Shown here: in pieces, positions 11,311-52,404 of the stretch | Numbering within the stretch: position 1 is the stretch's first letter | How the letters are laid out: each line of letters begins with the position of its first letter | From: Tachypleus tridentatus | Taxonomy: Eukaryota > Arthropoda > Merostomata > Xiphosura > Limulidae | Assembly: GCF_004210375.1 (NCBI RefSeq) | Contig: NC_134830.1 | Location: forward strand, 12,834,001-12,898,000 | Length of the DNA: 64,000 nt | Direction of reading: 5' to 3' | Made by a program: the position numbers and the translations under genes | The notes under the pieces: generated by a model | Seen by the model: the letters and a program-made list of their open reading frames with translations, nothing else | The model's database searches: none | What the model was told of the DNA's origin: nothing

Positions 11311-14060
11311 TCAATGTCTTATTCTTCAGCGTCATCCTTCAATAGAATAAACTACAGATTTGTTGTTAATTTCTCCTAAAATGTTTATTTAATATAACTG
11401 AAGACTATATTGTGACAATTAGTTAAATATTGAAAGTAATTCTTTAGGCTATAAATAAATAACTAGTGGTATCAAATAAATATAGTCGGTTAAAGCGAAA
11501 AGGTTAAATTTGTATTTATTTACACTGCAATTAAAAACAAAATTGAGTAGTTTTAGGATTAAGTGTGACGGTTTTTTCTGATGTAATCTTCTTAAAAACT
11601 AATGCACACTGTAAGATTAACAGTTTTCTATTTTCACTTCTATGACGCCTTCGGGTAACAAATAACTTACAAAACAAAAACATTACATTTTTTCCTTTGT
11701 TTTTAACCCAAGGAGTTAATTTTCCTTCTTACTATAAGTGAACATGTTTCATTAACAGTATGTATCCTAAGCACTTTGTGCTTTTGTTTTTAAGAATTCT
11801 ATACTCTTCACGTCGATTATATCCGTGTTTTTTTTACCTCCGCTAATCATCTAATTATAGCGTAACTTTGTGTTTCTTAAATAATTGTGGTTTTCGTCTC
11901 TCCTTTCATAGTTTTCACTGCTAAAACTACTTGCATTGCTATTATTTTGCAAGTTTTTGTTAATATCCTGTAGTTTATATAAATACTATAAATTCCGTAC
12001 CCTTTATATCTAAACGTCACCCAGCACGTGTATTGTGTAATTACTGGTAGTAAATTGACACTAGTTTCTCATGATACCATTGAATACAGTATGATCAGTA
12101 TGCCTTCTCAGGGACATTTATTAAATATAACATTAGTTGCAATATAATAGTATAAAGTATACAATATCCATGATGGGGAGTTGGAGAACAAATAGAGGGA
12201 ATAACTTCCATATTATTTTTACATACCTTGTGTTGGAAAAGAACGGATCGGCTCCAAGGGAAAGAGGAGGCTGATTTTAAAATTATTTACCAATTTAGAA
12301 GAGGTATCTTGATTTGTTTAAGAATGATGTGTATTGTTCCCCCAGCATGTTTTACTGTATTGGGTTGGAAGTAAATTACTTTTCGAATGCTGTTAAGTAG
12401 TGGCAATATTTGAATAACAAACGTAAACTGAAAATAATGCAACATAAATATCACTACTTTAGGGCATGTTTCATATATTTGAATTTTTGTAATGTTTTAA
12501 ATCGTTAAATAATAATTTGCTTATGAAAAAGTAGTTAATTTTGTACCTATTACTGTTTTATTCTTTTTTATCTGCTATACATAAAGTATTTTATATTTTG
12601 AAGGAACCTAAGTATATCAGGAATATTAAACCAAAAATAGAAAATACAAAAATAAAACAAACATTAAAAATAGGAGAGGAAAGGATCAGCTGTGAGGGGA
12701 GGAGGAGGCTGATATAACTTAACTTTTGTCTCTGAATTAAAGCTGAGTTTTACATTCAACTGTAAAATATCTAGAAACCAGAAACATCAATTAAAATAAG
12801 TGTATCGAAATGGATAAGTAATGTTAAGATAATTTTTAAAGTAACATTAAATAATACATCACGATTTTTCTCAGTCATGTAGTTGTGTATTTAACAAGTT
12901 TGTAACAAGAAATATAATAAAGAATGGTTTTGTTTTCTATTCATTTGTGTTTGTCTTGTATTTTAACATTCCAAGAAATTCACTTTTTTGAAGCAGAAAT
13001 CCAATAACACGATATTACTCCCCCCCCCCCAAAAAGTTGACAATAAAATATTATTAGTCTTTAAATAAATCAGTGATAGACTGAAAAAGTTCAATTAATT
13101 TTTAATGTCTATGTTAAATCATAGGGTTCAGGTTATTAATTTAAATTTGAAAAGTACGAAATATAAACTAAATATCTTTAATTTAAAGAAATAATTCGCA
13201 GTCAAGTTTGTCATTATAAGTTTTGGAGATGTTAAAAGTTCTTTATTTAAAACCCTTATAACTGTCAACTACACTTTAAACTTCTGAGTAAAACGCAATT
13301 CCTGAAAACACTGTTAAATCAATAAATCCACTGGGGTAAATATGTTTCCCAAATATCATGATACTTCATAGGATATACAAGGTCCACTCAGCTACTGAAT
13401 CACAATCACTAGAAGGTGCTTTCATTGATTTGTGATTATTATCATAATCGAGTAATCACAATAACAAAAAACTTTAGTATTTAACCTTTATTCGTGTAAT
13501 TGTACATTACACTCTTAATGTTGGTGTTAAAGATGGTGAGCGACGCTAACATGGCATCTGATTTGAATTTATTTTGGTAAAGAGTTACAGTACACTTGAA
13601 ATGTGTTCATGAAATAGTTGTAAGCGTTATATGGTTGTACGATGTCAAATTTCCAAAATACTTGTAAATAAATGTGCCATGAATGCAAAATAATAGTACA
13701 CCTCTAATTTTGAGCTGTTGCCCAAAGGAAGACAAGCCGGTCAGTCACTAGCACCCCACTATTCAACATCCACGCTAAAAAAAAAGTTGTTTTTCAACCA
13801 TAAGCTGAGAAATTAAATTATAAATGGATGTGATCTGGAACCACGCATAGACTCAAAGGTCAGCGGAAATATACGACATTAAAAGGCACGTGAAACAAAT
13901 ACGCAAAAAATGGGGACAACTGTTTTACAATATATATTTTAAACAAGAAAAAATGTGAAAAATACTATTTCACGATATACATTTCAACCAAGCATTGCCT
14001 AGGAATTTTTTAAAATTAAAGTAGTAATATCAGTGGAAAACCACGACGGGTGCACAGATC
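11311..14060. other. No gene seen; C10 run and paired G-rich motif
   Basis: This AT-rich stretch has no exon or RNA gene I can support. It contains a run of ten C at about 13021-13030. It also contains two related G-rich motifs, GGATCGGCT...AGAGGAGGCTGAT near 12245 and GGATCAGCT...GGAGGAGGCTGAT near 12683, about 440 bp apart. A short stretch at about 13725-13780 faintly resembles the body of the larger SINE family but is too decayed to call. Confidence 0.4.
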
Positions 14061-14061
14061 G

Positions 14062-14172
14062 ATGTGGGACAGCGGTGAGTCTTCGGAGTTACAACTAAAA
14101 TCAGGGGTTGGATTCCCCTCGGTGAACACAGATCGTCGATGTGGCGTTGCTATAAATAAAACGCAAACAAAT
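14062..14172 (+). mobile_element. tRNA-derived SINE, family 2 (Val-like head), plus strand
   Basis: The copy begins with a tRNA-like head: a box A near GACAGCGGTGAGTCT, an anticodon arm around GTTACAACTA, and a box B GGGGTTGGATTCCCC. A short body follows, ending GATGTGGCGTTGCTATAAA before an A-rich tail. The loop reads as a UAC anticodon, so the head resembles tRNA-Val, but the acceptor stem is not preserved and this is not a working tRNA gene. Related copies on the minus strand lie near 57.1 and 58.8 kb. Confidence 0.75.
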
Positions 14173-15385
14173 CGATGTATATGATAGACTCTTATTCTCA
14201 AGATTAATTAATGACACTACTAAATGTTCATGAAATGTTAACAGGTTTATTAAGATATCTACAAATTAACTTCATATGTCTTAGGATCGCAAAACCGAAT
14301 TCACAAAACTTTTCTCATCAAAGATATAGTATCTTGTTACACAAAATATCACCACATCTCAAACCAGTTTAATACTGACAATATTGCTGCTGTCGCTTAC
14401 GAAATGTCATGCAGTACTGGTCTAAGCTTTATAGGAACACATCTTAAAAGCAAATTTTATTCTTTGATGAAGGTAATTTTTGAAAAGAAAGATATTGTTA
14501 AACTTCACATCTAATACAAGATTTCTCATCTTTTTCTCTCAATTACAAGAGCGATATGTGTTTAGACCACAGATTAACTGATGTCTAACGGAAAAACGAA
14601 AGGTTCCAATAAAATGCAGCTTCAGAATGGTTTAGGAAAGATCAAAAGGATCATGAACAATAAAGTAAAACAAAAACAAGTGTAGTTTAAAACATAATTA
14701 GTTTATTTAACACAAAAACACGCCAGTGCCACTTCGTGTCGTCTGAGTGGTGGGTTAGAAAACTGTAGGAGAAGAAAATGGATTCCATTGATGTGCCACT
14801 GGTAAATTTACGTACAGATAACACTGAAATCCAGTATTCAATTTTCAATGGTGAACATAATACATATACATCGTATGTGTTGTAGATATGGTAAAACCTG
14901 AAATTGTAAAATCTAAATGCTTCTACGTGTTTCAGTAGGTTACCAAAATCAAATTAACTCTGTTATTGTATGTAAGTTCCTTTAAAGTTCACACAAACAT
15001 TAGTGTAATTCAAGTCCAGGTGAAGTCTACATAAGTTCTACTGTGTCAGGTTTAAACTTTTTCCCAAATATGACAATAAATATTTAAGTTCCTGACTCAA
15101 GAAACAGTGGCTGGTGCCTGTTAGATGAACTGGGCAATGGGCAGTGAAGATCATGGGCGAGTTCATCAACAGCTACTGTCCGATTCGCCAATAAGAATAA
15201 ATTTGCAAGATAACTGAAAATCACGTGGTTATTTTTAAAATGAAAATGCTTGAGTGTCAGAATAAATTGTTACAAATACATGCGGCTGTTTAATATAGTT
15301 CAAGAGTCACTTGTAATAATCTGTTTGTTAACTGTTTGCTATATCTGAATAATAAATCAGTTTCCTCTTCTTACAAACTTTCATG
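14173..15385. other. No gene seen
   Basis: This is AT-rich unique-looking sequence. No reading frame with a recognisable motif, repeat or RNA gene was found. Confidence 0.4.
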
Positions 15386-15915
15386 CTAGAGATAAATACC
15401 TATGTTAAAAGCCACAGATAGGCGTGCTAAAGGTGGAAAACTTTCCTGGATGAGTAGTGGGTATCTGAAGACTTCTATAGCAAAATATGGGTACAAATGT
15501 ACATTGTGGTGGCATTTTATGTAGTTGACACCATTATAAATTTTCATATAAAACCACAGACAAATATCTGACCTTCGAATTTTGTTGAACATAAATGTCG
15601 TATCTATTCTACAGTAGGGATTTTCTAGCACTAGTAAAGGTGTAGATTTTATGATTTTAGGTGTTGGAAAAATTAACCAATCAACGGGAGTAAGGGAGAT
15701 TAACCTTGAATGTGGGATGTTTCCGCCAAATGTGGAAAACGTAGAAGCTCTTTATTAAACCCTTGTAAGATATTGGCATTTCCTTTTGCTGAAGACAATA
15801 CATACCTTATGTATCCTGTAAAAAGTCTTAAAATAAAACGATAAAACCCTGTAACCCAAGATGGACGTTCTTTTGAGGCAAACTGTAAAAAGTCAATAGT
15901 TCGTAATTGATACAC
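15386..15915 (-). other. Two adjacent unidentified open frames on the minus strand
   Basis: Two stop-free stretches follow each other on the minus strand: 15915-15700 (71 codons, containing RPSWVTGFYRFILRL) and 15631-15386 (81 codons, containing ICLWFYMKIYNGVNYIKC). They are in different frames about 70 bp apart, and the local G+C is higher than in the flanks. This could be a frameshifted fragment of an unknown mobile element, or chance. I recognise no domain and no splice sites that would join them into the upstream PLEKHD1-like gene. Function unknown. Confidence 0.25.
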
Positions 15916-17910
15916 TTGTGCGTCCTTCTGAGAACTTAAATATGTTTATTTTTTAGAAAAAAGGTATTATTTGAACATGGAACATTTACTACAGTGGTCT
16001 AAGAATATATTTTCTGTTGAATTAAAAGCAGATCTGAAGTGTAAGCAATTTATTATGCAGATTTTCCATTGAATGAGCCTCACAATGGACAATATTTAAT
16101 ATACAATACGTAAAACAACATGGTAACGGGGGTGTTACCAAGGGATAAGTTTAGATACGAATAGAATAACACCATCTCTTGATATGGAGGACAAGGTTTA
16201 CACCCCCTTTGATCCTAACATGGATCAAATTCCGACGTCGGACCGCATAGAGACACTAGACAATTTGTTTCAGTTCCTTTCTATGAGTTAATGGTCATAG
16301 TAGTTTGTGAATTTTTTCCCTCATTCAAAAGGTTTGTTAGGAGATCAGTGAAATTTATTGTTTTTTGACATTATATGTTATTGTTAGTGACTTCTGTATT
16401 TAATTTAAAAGTAACAGTCGAGAAGTACATTAATCTTTCTGTTAACAAAATTTAAATAAAAAATAAATTAGAGTTTAGGTAACTATTGTCACCAGTAGCT
16501 GTATCGTGTAAGTGTGCGTTACAAAGTACAAGAGGATATACTGACTAAACAAACGTTGTAAAAGTTAGGCAATAAAATCAATATTGGAGTGAGAGAAAAG
16601 GTAAGAAGTGTGAAAGAAATTTTTTAGATAATGAAATAGAAAATATGGCAATAAATATTTCCTTTAAAAAGAATGAGAAAAAGCTCATTTTATTTCATAA
16701 TTTAATATCATTGTACGATGGTGATATAACTACTGTTCGTGCTATTGTTAGGGTAAAATAAATAACAATCTAAACTTTTACCTTAAAAATATTTGTTGAA
16801 TTTGGAGATTATAGAGGTTATACAAATTAAATATGAAAACTGCAAAAGTAATTTTATTCATAGGGTAAATTTTATTTTAAATTCAAATGGAGTTTGTAAG
16901 GCTTTGGAAATTCAGAAAATTGTTTACTATATTTTATTAAAATATTTATTTGTTTTGTGTACAACATACCTGTATTGTTATTAAAAGCTTGACAAATTTC
17001 TTGAGACAACACTTAGTAATGTGACTCAGCTTGGCCAGTTTATTTGCATTAAATTCTTGCTGGGTGATATTCTGTTTTGTTTTAGCAATCAAAGCCAACA
17101 GTTCATAGGAAGCTTGATGTGTTTAGGCTGACATTACTCCAAATAGTAATGGAAATGTTTTTAATCTATTTTTAGGTTGATTAGAAAGCCACATATATTT
17201 GTTGTACAAAAATAATTTACTATGAAAAGACAGGCTTATCAAACCATACCTTAACACAAAACATCAAGGCTAAATTTCTTGTTGTTTATGTATATCTCTT
17301 TATTTAGTGTTATATCATTTTAAACAAAATTAATTCAAATTCTAAAATTAATAAATTAGGTAAAACTTTTAAAAATCTAAATTACAATTCTATTGATTAC
17401 ATTTGGAGGAATGTAATTTGGTCATTGCCTCTTGATGCAACTGAACTGATTATTTACCCTATGCTCTTTGTTAGGTGATTGATTGTTTTGTTATTGCCAG
17501 TTATACATATCTAAAAAACAATAAAGTTAAATGAAAGCAGTTGCATAAATGTTAAAAAGGTCTAAAGGTCTTAGGAAGAATAATTTTAGCTACTTAATAC
17601 AATCTGTAGTCATTCTAAAAAAAAAAGAAAAGCTAATTTTTATTTCATATTTTTCAACTTTTTACTCACTGTACATTGATAATTTTGTTCAGAATATACA
17701 AAAACACTAATGGTTTTGTTTTGAGCACACTAAAATCAACCCAAAATAAAAATTTAAAATTCAATTTTTTTCTTTTTATGAATAAAATTAAATATAACTT
17801 TTTCATGGAAGAAATTTCAACTCTAAAATTTAAAACTCAGATAGGGTGAACCTATCCTGGTATCATACAGTTAATACAAGAAAGAAAAAGATATAAAGTA
17901 AACAATCTAC
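15916..17910. other. No gene seen; one weak dispersed-repeat copy
   Basis: This AT-rich stretch contains at about 16795-16860 the words AGAGGTTATACAAATTAAA and TATGAAAACTGCAAAAG, which are shared with dispersed repeats near 36.9, 38.6 and 43.3 kb. No downstream PLEKHD1 exon was found here, although that is where the next coiled-coil exons were expected. Confidence 0.4.
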
Positions 17911-46481
<28,571 letters not shown>

Positions 46482-46700
46482 CTTTTTATGCTTTAAAAAT
46501 CCTTGTCTGGATATTTTACCACAAATCATTAATTTAATAATCACATTAAGCTATTTTGAGCCTTATTGATAGTCTAACTATAGTATAGGCCTAAGCCTAA
46601 TATTACAGTTTGTTTGGAAGAGTAAGACTGTATGTTTGTGACGTCGATTTGACACGAGAAATGTCCAATATTCTTCATACGACATTTTTAACTTTCTCAC
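46482..46700 (-). promoter_or_regulatory. PLEKHD1: Probable 5' untranslated/promoter region of PLEKHD1
   Basis: The region immediately upstream of the start codon must contain the 5' leader or an upstream splice site. A TGACGTC at about 46639-46645 equals the core of a CREB/ATF site, which is short enough to occur by chance. No TATA box is evident. Confidence 0.25.
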
Positions 46701-46983
46701 AATTTAAATTTACATGCTACAGCTGTCAGTAATGAACTTTTTCTTTATTCTAAAATACGAAGCGATAGCTTTTTTCAATGTTGTATACATTGAGTATCAT
46801 TACCACGACAAGATTACAAATACTCCACCACTGCAATACTATGCCTACAACGATTTACTACTCGCCTGACTCTAATGTAATTTTTAGGTTCAGTTGTAGA
46901 GCGCACGCCCTAATCGTTAACTATTATATTTTTATTACGTATTTCAGTAAACTTGGGTTTTGTCGTTTCGAATGTATTAACAT

Positions 46984-47014
46984 ATGTATGTATATATATA
47001 TATATATATATGTA
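46984..47014. repeat. TA microsatellite
   Basis: About 11 TA units sit in a TATG-rich context (TATGTATGTATATATATATA...). Confidence 0.9.
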
Positions 47015-47269
47015 TATCACACGAAGAATTTCATTGTTATAATATATGTCCGTTAACAGCGACGGAATACTTTAGCTTGAGCGTCTTAAGATAGTTAAAA
47101 TATTATCACAGGATTGTTGTAACTACTGTACATTCAGGATAGCTCAGTTTCAAGAACCATAAAGAATAGTTATTTCCAGTCGAATCGTTTGAAATTTATT
47201 GATTTACTTTATCGAATCACAAAAGCTTTTTATCTACTCGATTTCTAGACCCAACAAAGTGAACGAACA

Positions 47270-49130
47270 TATTTATTGGAGAATTGCACAATGAAAAGGC
47301 TGAATCACCTTTCTTATCTTCAAGGAATCTCGCCTTCTGGTATTGTTCACCGCGATGGATATTGGAGAGAATTCAACGTTGCTCGGCTTTAAATCAAACA
47401 AACAATAAATCCCAAATGTTTTATAATGAACTTGAAATTATAAAAAGGGTAAAATTAGTGGTATTGAACAATTTGTATAACATTTTTCAAGGTAGAATGG
47501 AATTTCTCAAGAGCAGCTTGTTATTCCGGATGATGTGCATTAAATTTGAACTGTTTAGCACTGAGCTGATAAACAACTTGTTCAAACAACCCCAACATAA
47601 AATTTGAACCATGTTCAGACCGAATTTCTTTGGTTAAGTCAATGAAAGTATAAAAATTTAATCAGAACTTTAAAAATGGTTTGGGCTAAAACGTTTTTGA
47701 GAGGGATAACTTCAGTGAGTTAAGTGGATGTGTACATGATAGTCAACAAATATTGGTTCCCTGGTGGAGTTTTTGGTAAAGGTCCAACTACTGAAACGTT
47801 CTTTGAAAGTAGGATAGGTTTCAAAAGATTATAAGCAATTAAGAAACATATTGCCTATCATTGGTCAAAAGAAATGTTTCATAACTTTGTCACATGTCTT
47901 GTTGACACCTACATCACCTTCCACGGGGAGTTCATGGGCAACTTTCAGTATTTCAGAATGATATGCTGAACCTGGAATATCTGGTGTTCTCCATTTGCTC
48001 TTAAATACACCATTGAAAAAAAAACCCATTCAGAACTTTCTTATGTTCATCTTTTGGGAGTGTATATTTAAATAGTGAATAGATCTGTGGATATTTTTCT
48101 TGCTTTACGATCAGTTTACTTCTAGCAAACGGAAATTTACCAGATGAATCAGATCCCTCACGTCTGTCATTGTCACTCACCAAGGAATTTTCAATAAAAC
48201 AATTTATAGGTATCAGATATTCAGATCCAAAAAATGTCTGAGACAAATCTATAATATCGTCTTCTAAATACATGTCTATCATTTGTTTTTTGGCTTAATT
48301 TTTTAGCCTGAGCTCAAGTCACAGAACACAGTGGAAACACATTTGGATTCTTCTCAGCAGCAACATAATTCTAAGATGAAACAGTGATCAGCTTGATAAC
48401 CATTTTGAATTCAGCAATAACTTTTTTCCCAGTCAATCGTTTCCAAACAATAATGATACACCCCTAATTGGCAGATTAGGTCTTACTCCAACCACAACTG
48501 TTCCTGAAACTCGGTATGATGTTATGACGAGGAGCAATAATAAAACCACCCTTAATTCTCTGAACCATAATAGACTCACCAACGGCAGAACAGAAATATA
48601 AAGGCAATATGCCTTCTAACAACAATGAATGAACTGCCCCAGTATCACATAAAATACGCATGGGTGTGGGATTAGCAGTTCATTTGTCAAAGACACAGTA
48701 TCAACAGACACAAAAGGTACAAATTCCTCCCTGAATACATTAACTTTTATATCAGTGGCCAAATCAATAGCATCGAGCGACATGGTGAAACTACATCTAT
48801 ATGTGGACATAAATGCACTGATTGTTGCCTCTTTTTTTTTCTTATTCAAACACAAATGTTAGACATAACGTGACCAGTTTTTTTTTTTTTTAATACAAAA
48901 GTAGCAGACATGCCTTGACGGTTTTGATGAAAGTTTATCCTGACTGTCATAAAATTTTGAACCAGAGAAGATGGATTTTTTAGAAAAATCTTTAACTGTA
49001 GTGGATTGAACAAATACAAGTTTTTTTTTCTAAGATGATAGAAATTTCTTTTTTATGAAAAGTGGTTTTATGTGTTAATGTGTAATCATTAGAAAGAGCA
49101 GCTGCTTCCTAGTGTTTCAATCTTCTTTTA
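47270..49130 (-). mobile_element. Ty3/Gypsy-type retrotransposon, broken fossil
   Basis: On the minus strand a protease-like part with the DTGA active-site motif is visible around 48480-48660. It is preceded by a nucleocapsid-like stretch (around 48850-48950). An integrase-like part lies at the left end (around 47290-47650). The reverse transcriptase region is mostly missing. No long terminal repeats were recognised. It is broken in many places (probably more than ten) and old. It lies about 0.8 kb upstream of the PLEKHD1 start. Confidence 0.65.
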
Positions 49131-49646
49131 ATTAAAGTAAGGTTTGAGGTCGTCACGTGCACATTTAAATTCATTGTAACATATTTAGTATTACATATTT
49201 ATTTTAATATTAATGCTTATTTCAGTTAAGTATATATTGTTAAACTGTTCAATGTGCATTGCGAAATTCTCGCCTAGTCATTAAATTTGTAGAAGATTCT
49301 CGAATGTAAAAATCAACTATGTATTACGTGCGTATGTAAATACCAATGATTGCCAGTATTGTTGCTGTAGCTGAAATTTCTAGAATCTCTTCTCACGCAT
49401 CGAGAAGAGAATATATTGTTGGTTTGCTGTAAAGTTCGGAAGCTATAACTATTATTAACGCTTATTAATCGGGAACTTTATATATTTGATAACGGATGTT
49501 TATATATTTTAAACATTACAAATCATTTAACTTCAGCGGATTAATATCAGACGTTACCATTTTTAGAAAGACATTTTATAACTCTAGCAGTAAAAAACTC
49601 ACCTGTGATCAGCAAAAAGCTAGTTAGGTCTCTGCTAAATGATTTT
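49131..49646. other. No gene seen
   Basis: This is AT-rich spacer between the Gypsy-type fossil and a SINE. A short inverted match, TTCTCACGCATCGAGAAGAGAA near 49395, could form a small hairpin. Confidence 0.35.
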
Positions 49647-49917
49647 TGTTTGATTTTCAATTTCACACAAAACCACATGAGGGATATCTGCGCTAGCCGT
49701 TCCTAATTTAGCAGTGTAAGACTAGAGGGAAGGCAGCTAGTCATTATCACCCACCGCCATCTGTTGGGCTACTATTTTACCAACGAATAGTGGGATTGAC
49801 CGTTATATTATAACAACCCCACCGCTTAAGGACGAACATTGTTAGTATGACGGGGATTCGAACCCGCGACCCCCGGATTACGAGTCGAGCACCTTAACCA
49901 CCTGGCTATGCCAGGCT
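49647..49917 (-). mobile_element. tRNA-derived SINE, family 1, best copy, minus strand
   Basis: This is the fullest copy. From its right end, on the minus strand, it reads a tRNA-like head: GCCTGGCATAGCCAGGTGG (box A region), an anticodon loop CTCGTAA that reads as CGU (Thr), and GGTTCGAATCC (box B, 49854-49864). The body follows with CCGCTAAGGGT-type spacer, ATTCGTTGGTAAAA and TAGCTGCCTTCCCTCTAG, and the copy ends in an A-rich tail on its own strand. The near-consensus box B suggests it is young. Possible target duplications around TAAATGA flank it. It is not a tRNA gene, because its acceptor stem does not close. Confidence 0.9.
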
Positions 49918-50681
49918 TCCATTAAATGAATTGTACCTGTATCAACTCAAAATTAATTCACTTGTCATGAGCCATAGGTAAAGCATCATAAAGTTCTGGA
50001 TCAGATAGAAAACTCAATGTTGTTTGTGAAACTTTTGTATATGAATTATAATTTGTGACAATTGTTATTATAAATTGTATTATTGTTTTTATATTAAAAT
50101 ATCTTTGTATTAAGAAAGAAAACTGTGTATTAATCTTGTTGGCAAACATAATAAATTTGATACATCTCTACATTTAATTAACTTTTAAATTATTATTTAA
50201 CTCAATTTCAGGCTACTTCAAATTGTAATTCATAGCTTAATAAATTGGGGCCTGTGTCCGTGATCTAAATCAAAGCTAAAATGAGATATAAATTAAAATC
50301 GTAAAATTAACTTGTATTTATCAGTGCCATTGGCTGTAATCAAAATACAGTATGTGGACATCACCTCGATTAGGTGCATTTGAACATGCTACAGCTACTT
50401 AAGTGTTATATAGGAAATTGTTGGTCTTGTACATTGTCTTAATAAATGTGTTGCTAGGTGTGAATATATACAATCACTTCCATAGTAAATCACAGCATAT
50501 TACTTAAAAGTATGTTATAAATATTATATTAACACACATCTATACAGTTTTATGTAAATTGAAGACAAATAAACTGTTTATAAATAAACGATACAATATA
50601 AATTAAGTATTAAATTAATAATTATTTTAACAAATGAATCAGGAAGAGAAAACAAACGAAGACAAGATACTCTAATTCCAA

Positions 50682-50743
50682 CATTCTGAATTTAAGCAGT
50701 TTCGTTAAAGCATTAATTATCAAAACTGCTTAAATTCAGAATG
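50682..50743. repeat. Perfect 21-bp inverted repeat (hairpin), 20-nt loop
   Basis: The left arm (50682-50702) starts CATTCTGAATTTAAGCAG and ends TTT. The right arm (50723-50743) is its exact reverse complement. The loop is 50703-50722. The pairing stops at both ends, so the arms are exactly 21 bp. It belongs to no element I can identify. Confidence 0.9.
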
Positions 50744-51154
50744 CCAGTGGGGCAGAAACACGTTGGTTCACGACATGTCTGCAGATTTATTCTGAATTTA
50801 TTAAATCAGGAAAACAGTGGCTCGTCAGTACCTGTACAGAATTTGTGCAAAAGATTATATCTGAACGCTAGAAACAAGCTTTCGATACTTATGGTAGGTG
50901 GAGACAAATATCCAATTTATTATACTTAATTAAACTAAACATCATGGCAGATATTCCGATTTAACACAGCATTCCAAGAAGAGATGCAATCGAGGGCGCT
51001 CAGAAGAGACCTTCTCTTCTCTCTGCTCATGAAGTTAAATTTAAGTGGGCTAGTGATTAATAGTTAAACTGACAAGATTTGAAGCTAACGAGATTATGCT
51101 GTTATCTGGTGGCAAAGGTCCATTGGTGATCCGCGAGAGACTAAATATTGATCC

Positions 51155-51155
<1 letters not shown>

Positions 51156-51186
<31 letters not shown>
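51156..51186. repeat. TA microsatellite
   Basis: About 14 uninterrupted TA units lie just left of the GC-rich patch. Confidence 0.9.
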
Positions 51187-51191
<5 letters not shown>

Positions 51192-52404
51192 GATGCAACT
51201 AGATATAAAAACCTCAGAATTTGCTGTGGGGGAACAGGGGCCCTGAGAAAACCTACTCATGATCAGGGCGCCGAATAATCTACCTTGACCGTGCCCGGTA
51301 GTTGCTGAAAAGAAATCATGATTATACTCAGTTAGAAACAAACGAATCGAAATTATTTAAACCTAAGACAGGTTTTATTTCATGACTATATTATGAGGTT
51401 AATGTCATGTGGGAATTTACATAATCATTCTATAAGTTATCGCTAGGAGAAGCTTGTGTCCGTTTTATAATGCATACCTAGAGACATTCAACATGCTTTA
51501 ACTAGAAGAGTTACCACTTTAATATACCTAACAAATCATAGTTGAACTAAATAATAGAAGGAATAATAAATAAAGAGTAAATAAATCCATATCAAATAAA
51601 AGTAGAATTTCCTATCTCACAAATTCTTAACTCATAGCAATTTGTATGTCTTACAATTTAAAATCTATTTTAAATCTTTCCAATTCATCAGAATCTCGAA
51701 AAGTAATCATCCTTGCCAGTCTTAACTTGTCTCTAAAGAACTTTAAACTCAGTAATGAATATCCCTAAGATTAACGGTTCTGTAAGAATTATTAAAATGT
51801 TTCCTACATATATCAACATGTTTGTAGGTCGTAATGAAAAACAGCTCTAATGATAAAGCACTGTGGAACCTCACTCTTAAAACCATTATATAAATAACAT
51901 TTTTTCCTATTTAAACAGCCAGTCCTAAATTAATTGCTTTTAGTCTTATGCTAATACCTTTCTCAAAAGAATCATATTTACCCTTAATACTTCTACCCAA
52001 ATTAACTTTCGTAACGTCTCTGTCAATGACTGACTTCTAAGTTTAATTCGCTAAGTTATGTTTTAAATCTACAGCAATATCTTCACCAGAAATATAACAT
52101 GCCACCCCACCCACCATCATACGTTATCAATCAAGACAATCTGTAATGAAACAACTTTTAGAAAATGCACTGAAAATCTAAGACAAACCATGCTACAAAA
52201 TAGTTAAAAAGACTGATATTGACAAACAGATTTAAAGAGCTACATCGTTTGACATAACACCATCCTTAACAATGCAACACCAAAGAATCAAATAGATTTA
52301 CTTAAGTTATTACCTCTCGCTCCAATCTCAGAAACGTTTAGAGATTTCCGAAAAAAAAATCCACTTGTCAGAAAATGAGCGGTATACCTTTGTCATCTCT
52401 TTCG

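Larger units (their letters stand above)
49918..52404. other. No gene; hairpin, TA run and GC-rich patch
   Basis: This stretch holds the perfect hairpin at 50682-50743, a TA microsatellite at about 51158-51186, and a GC-rich patch at about 51215-51305. No exon is recognised. The plus-strand frame starting at 50741 (MPVGQKHVGSRH...) begins inside the hairpin arm and matches no family I know. Confidence 0.4.

Noticed and set aside
15700-15915. A downstream PLEKHD1 exon
   Set aside because: The residues are aromatic-rich and do not form coiled-coil heptads, and no suitable splice sites bound the frame.
47284-47607. A 107-codon plus-strand gene
   Set aside because: It lies antisense to the integrase-like part of the Gypsy-type fossil and is a shadow of it.
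49846-49917. A tRNA-Thr gene
   Set aside because: Box A, anticodon loop and box B are present, but the acceptor stem does not pair and the sequence continues into a body shared with other repeat copies. It is the head of a SINE.
51200-51310. A U1 snRNA gene or pseudogene on the minus strand
   Set aside because: Only a short stretch resembles the middle of U1. The 5' ACTTACCTG-type end and the Sm site are not found. Reported only as a GC-rich patch.
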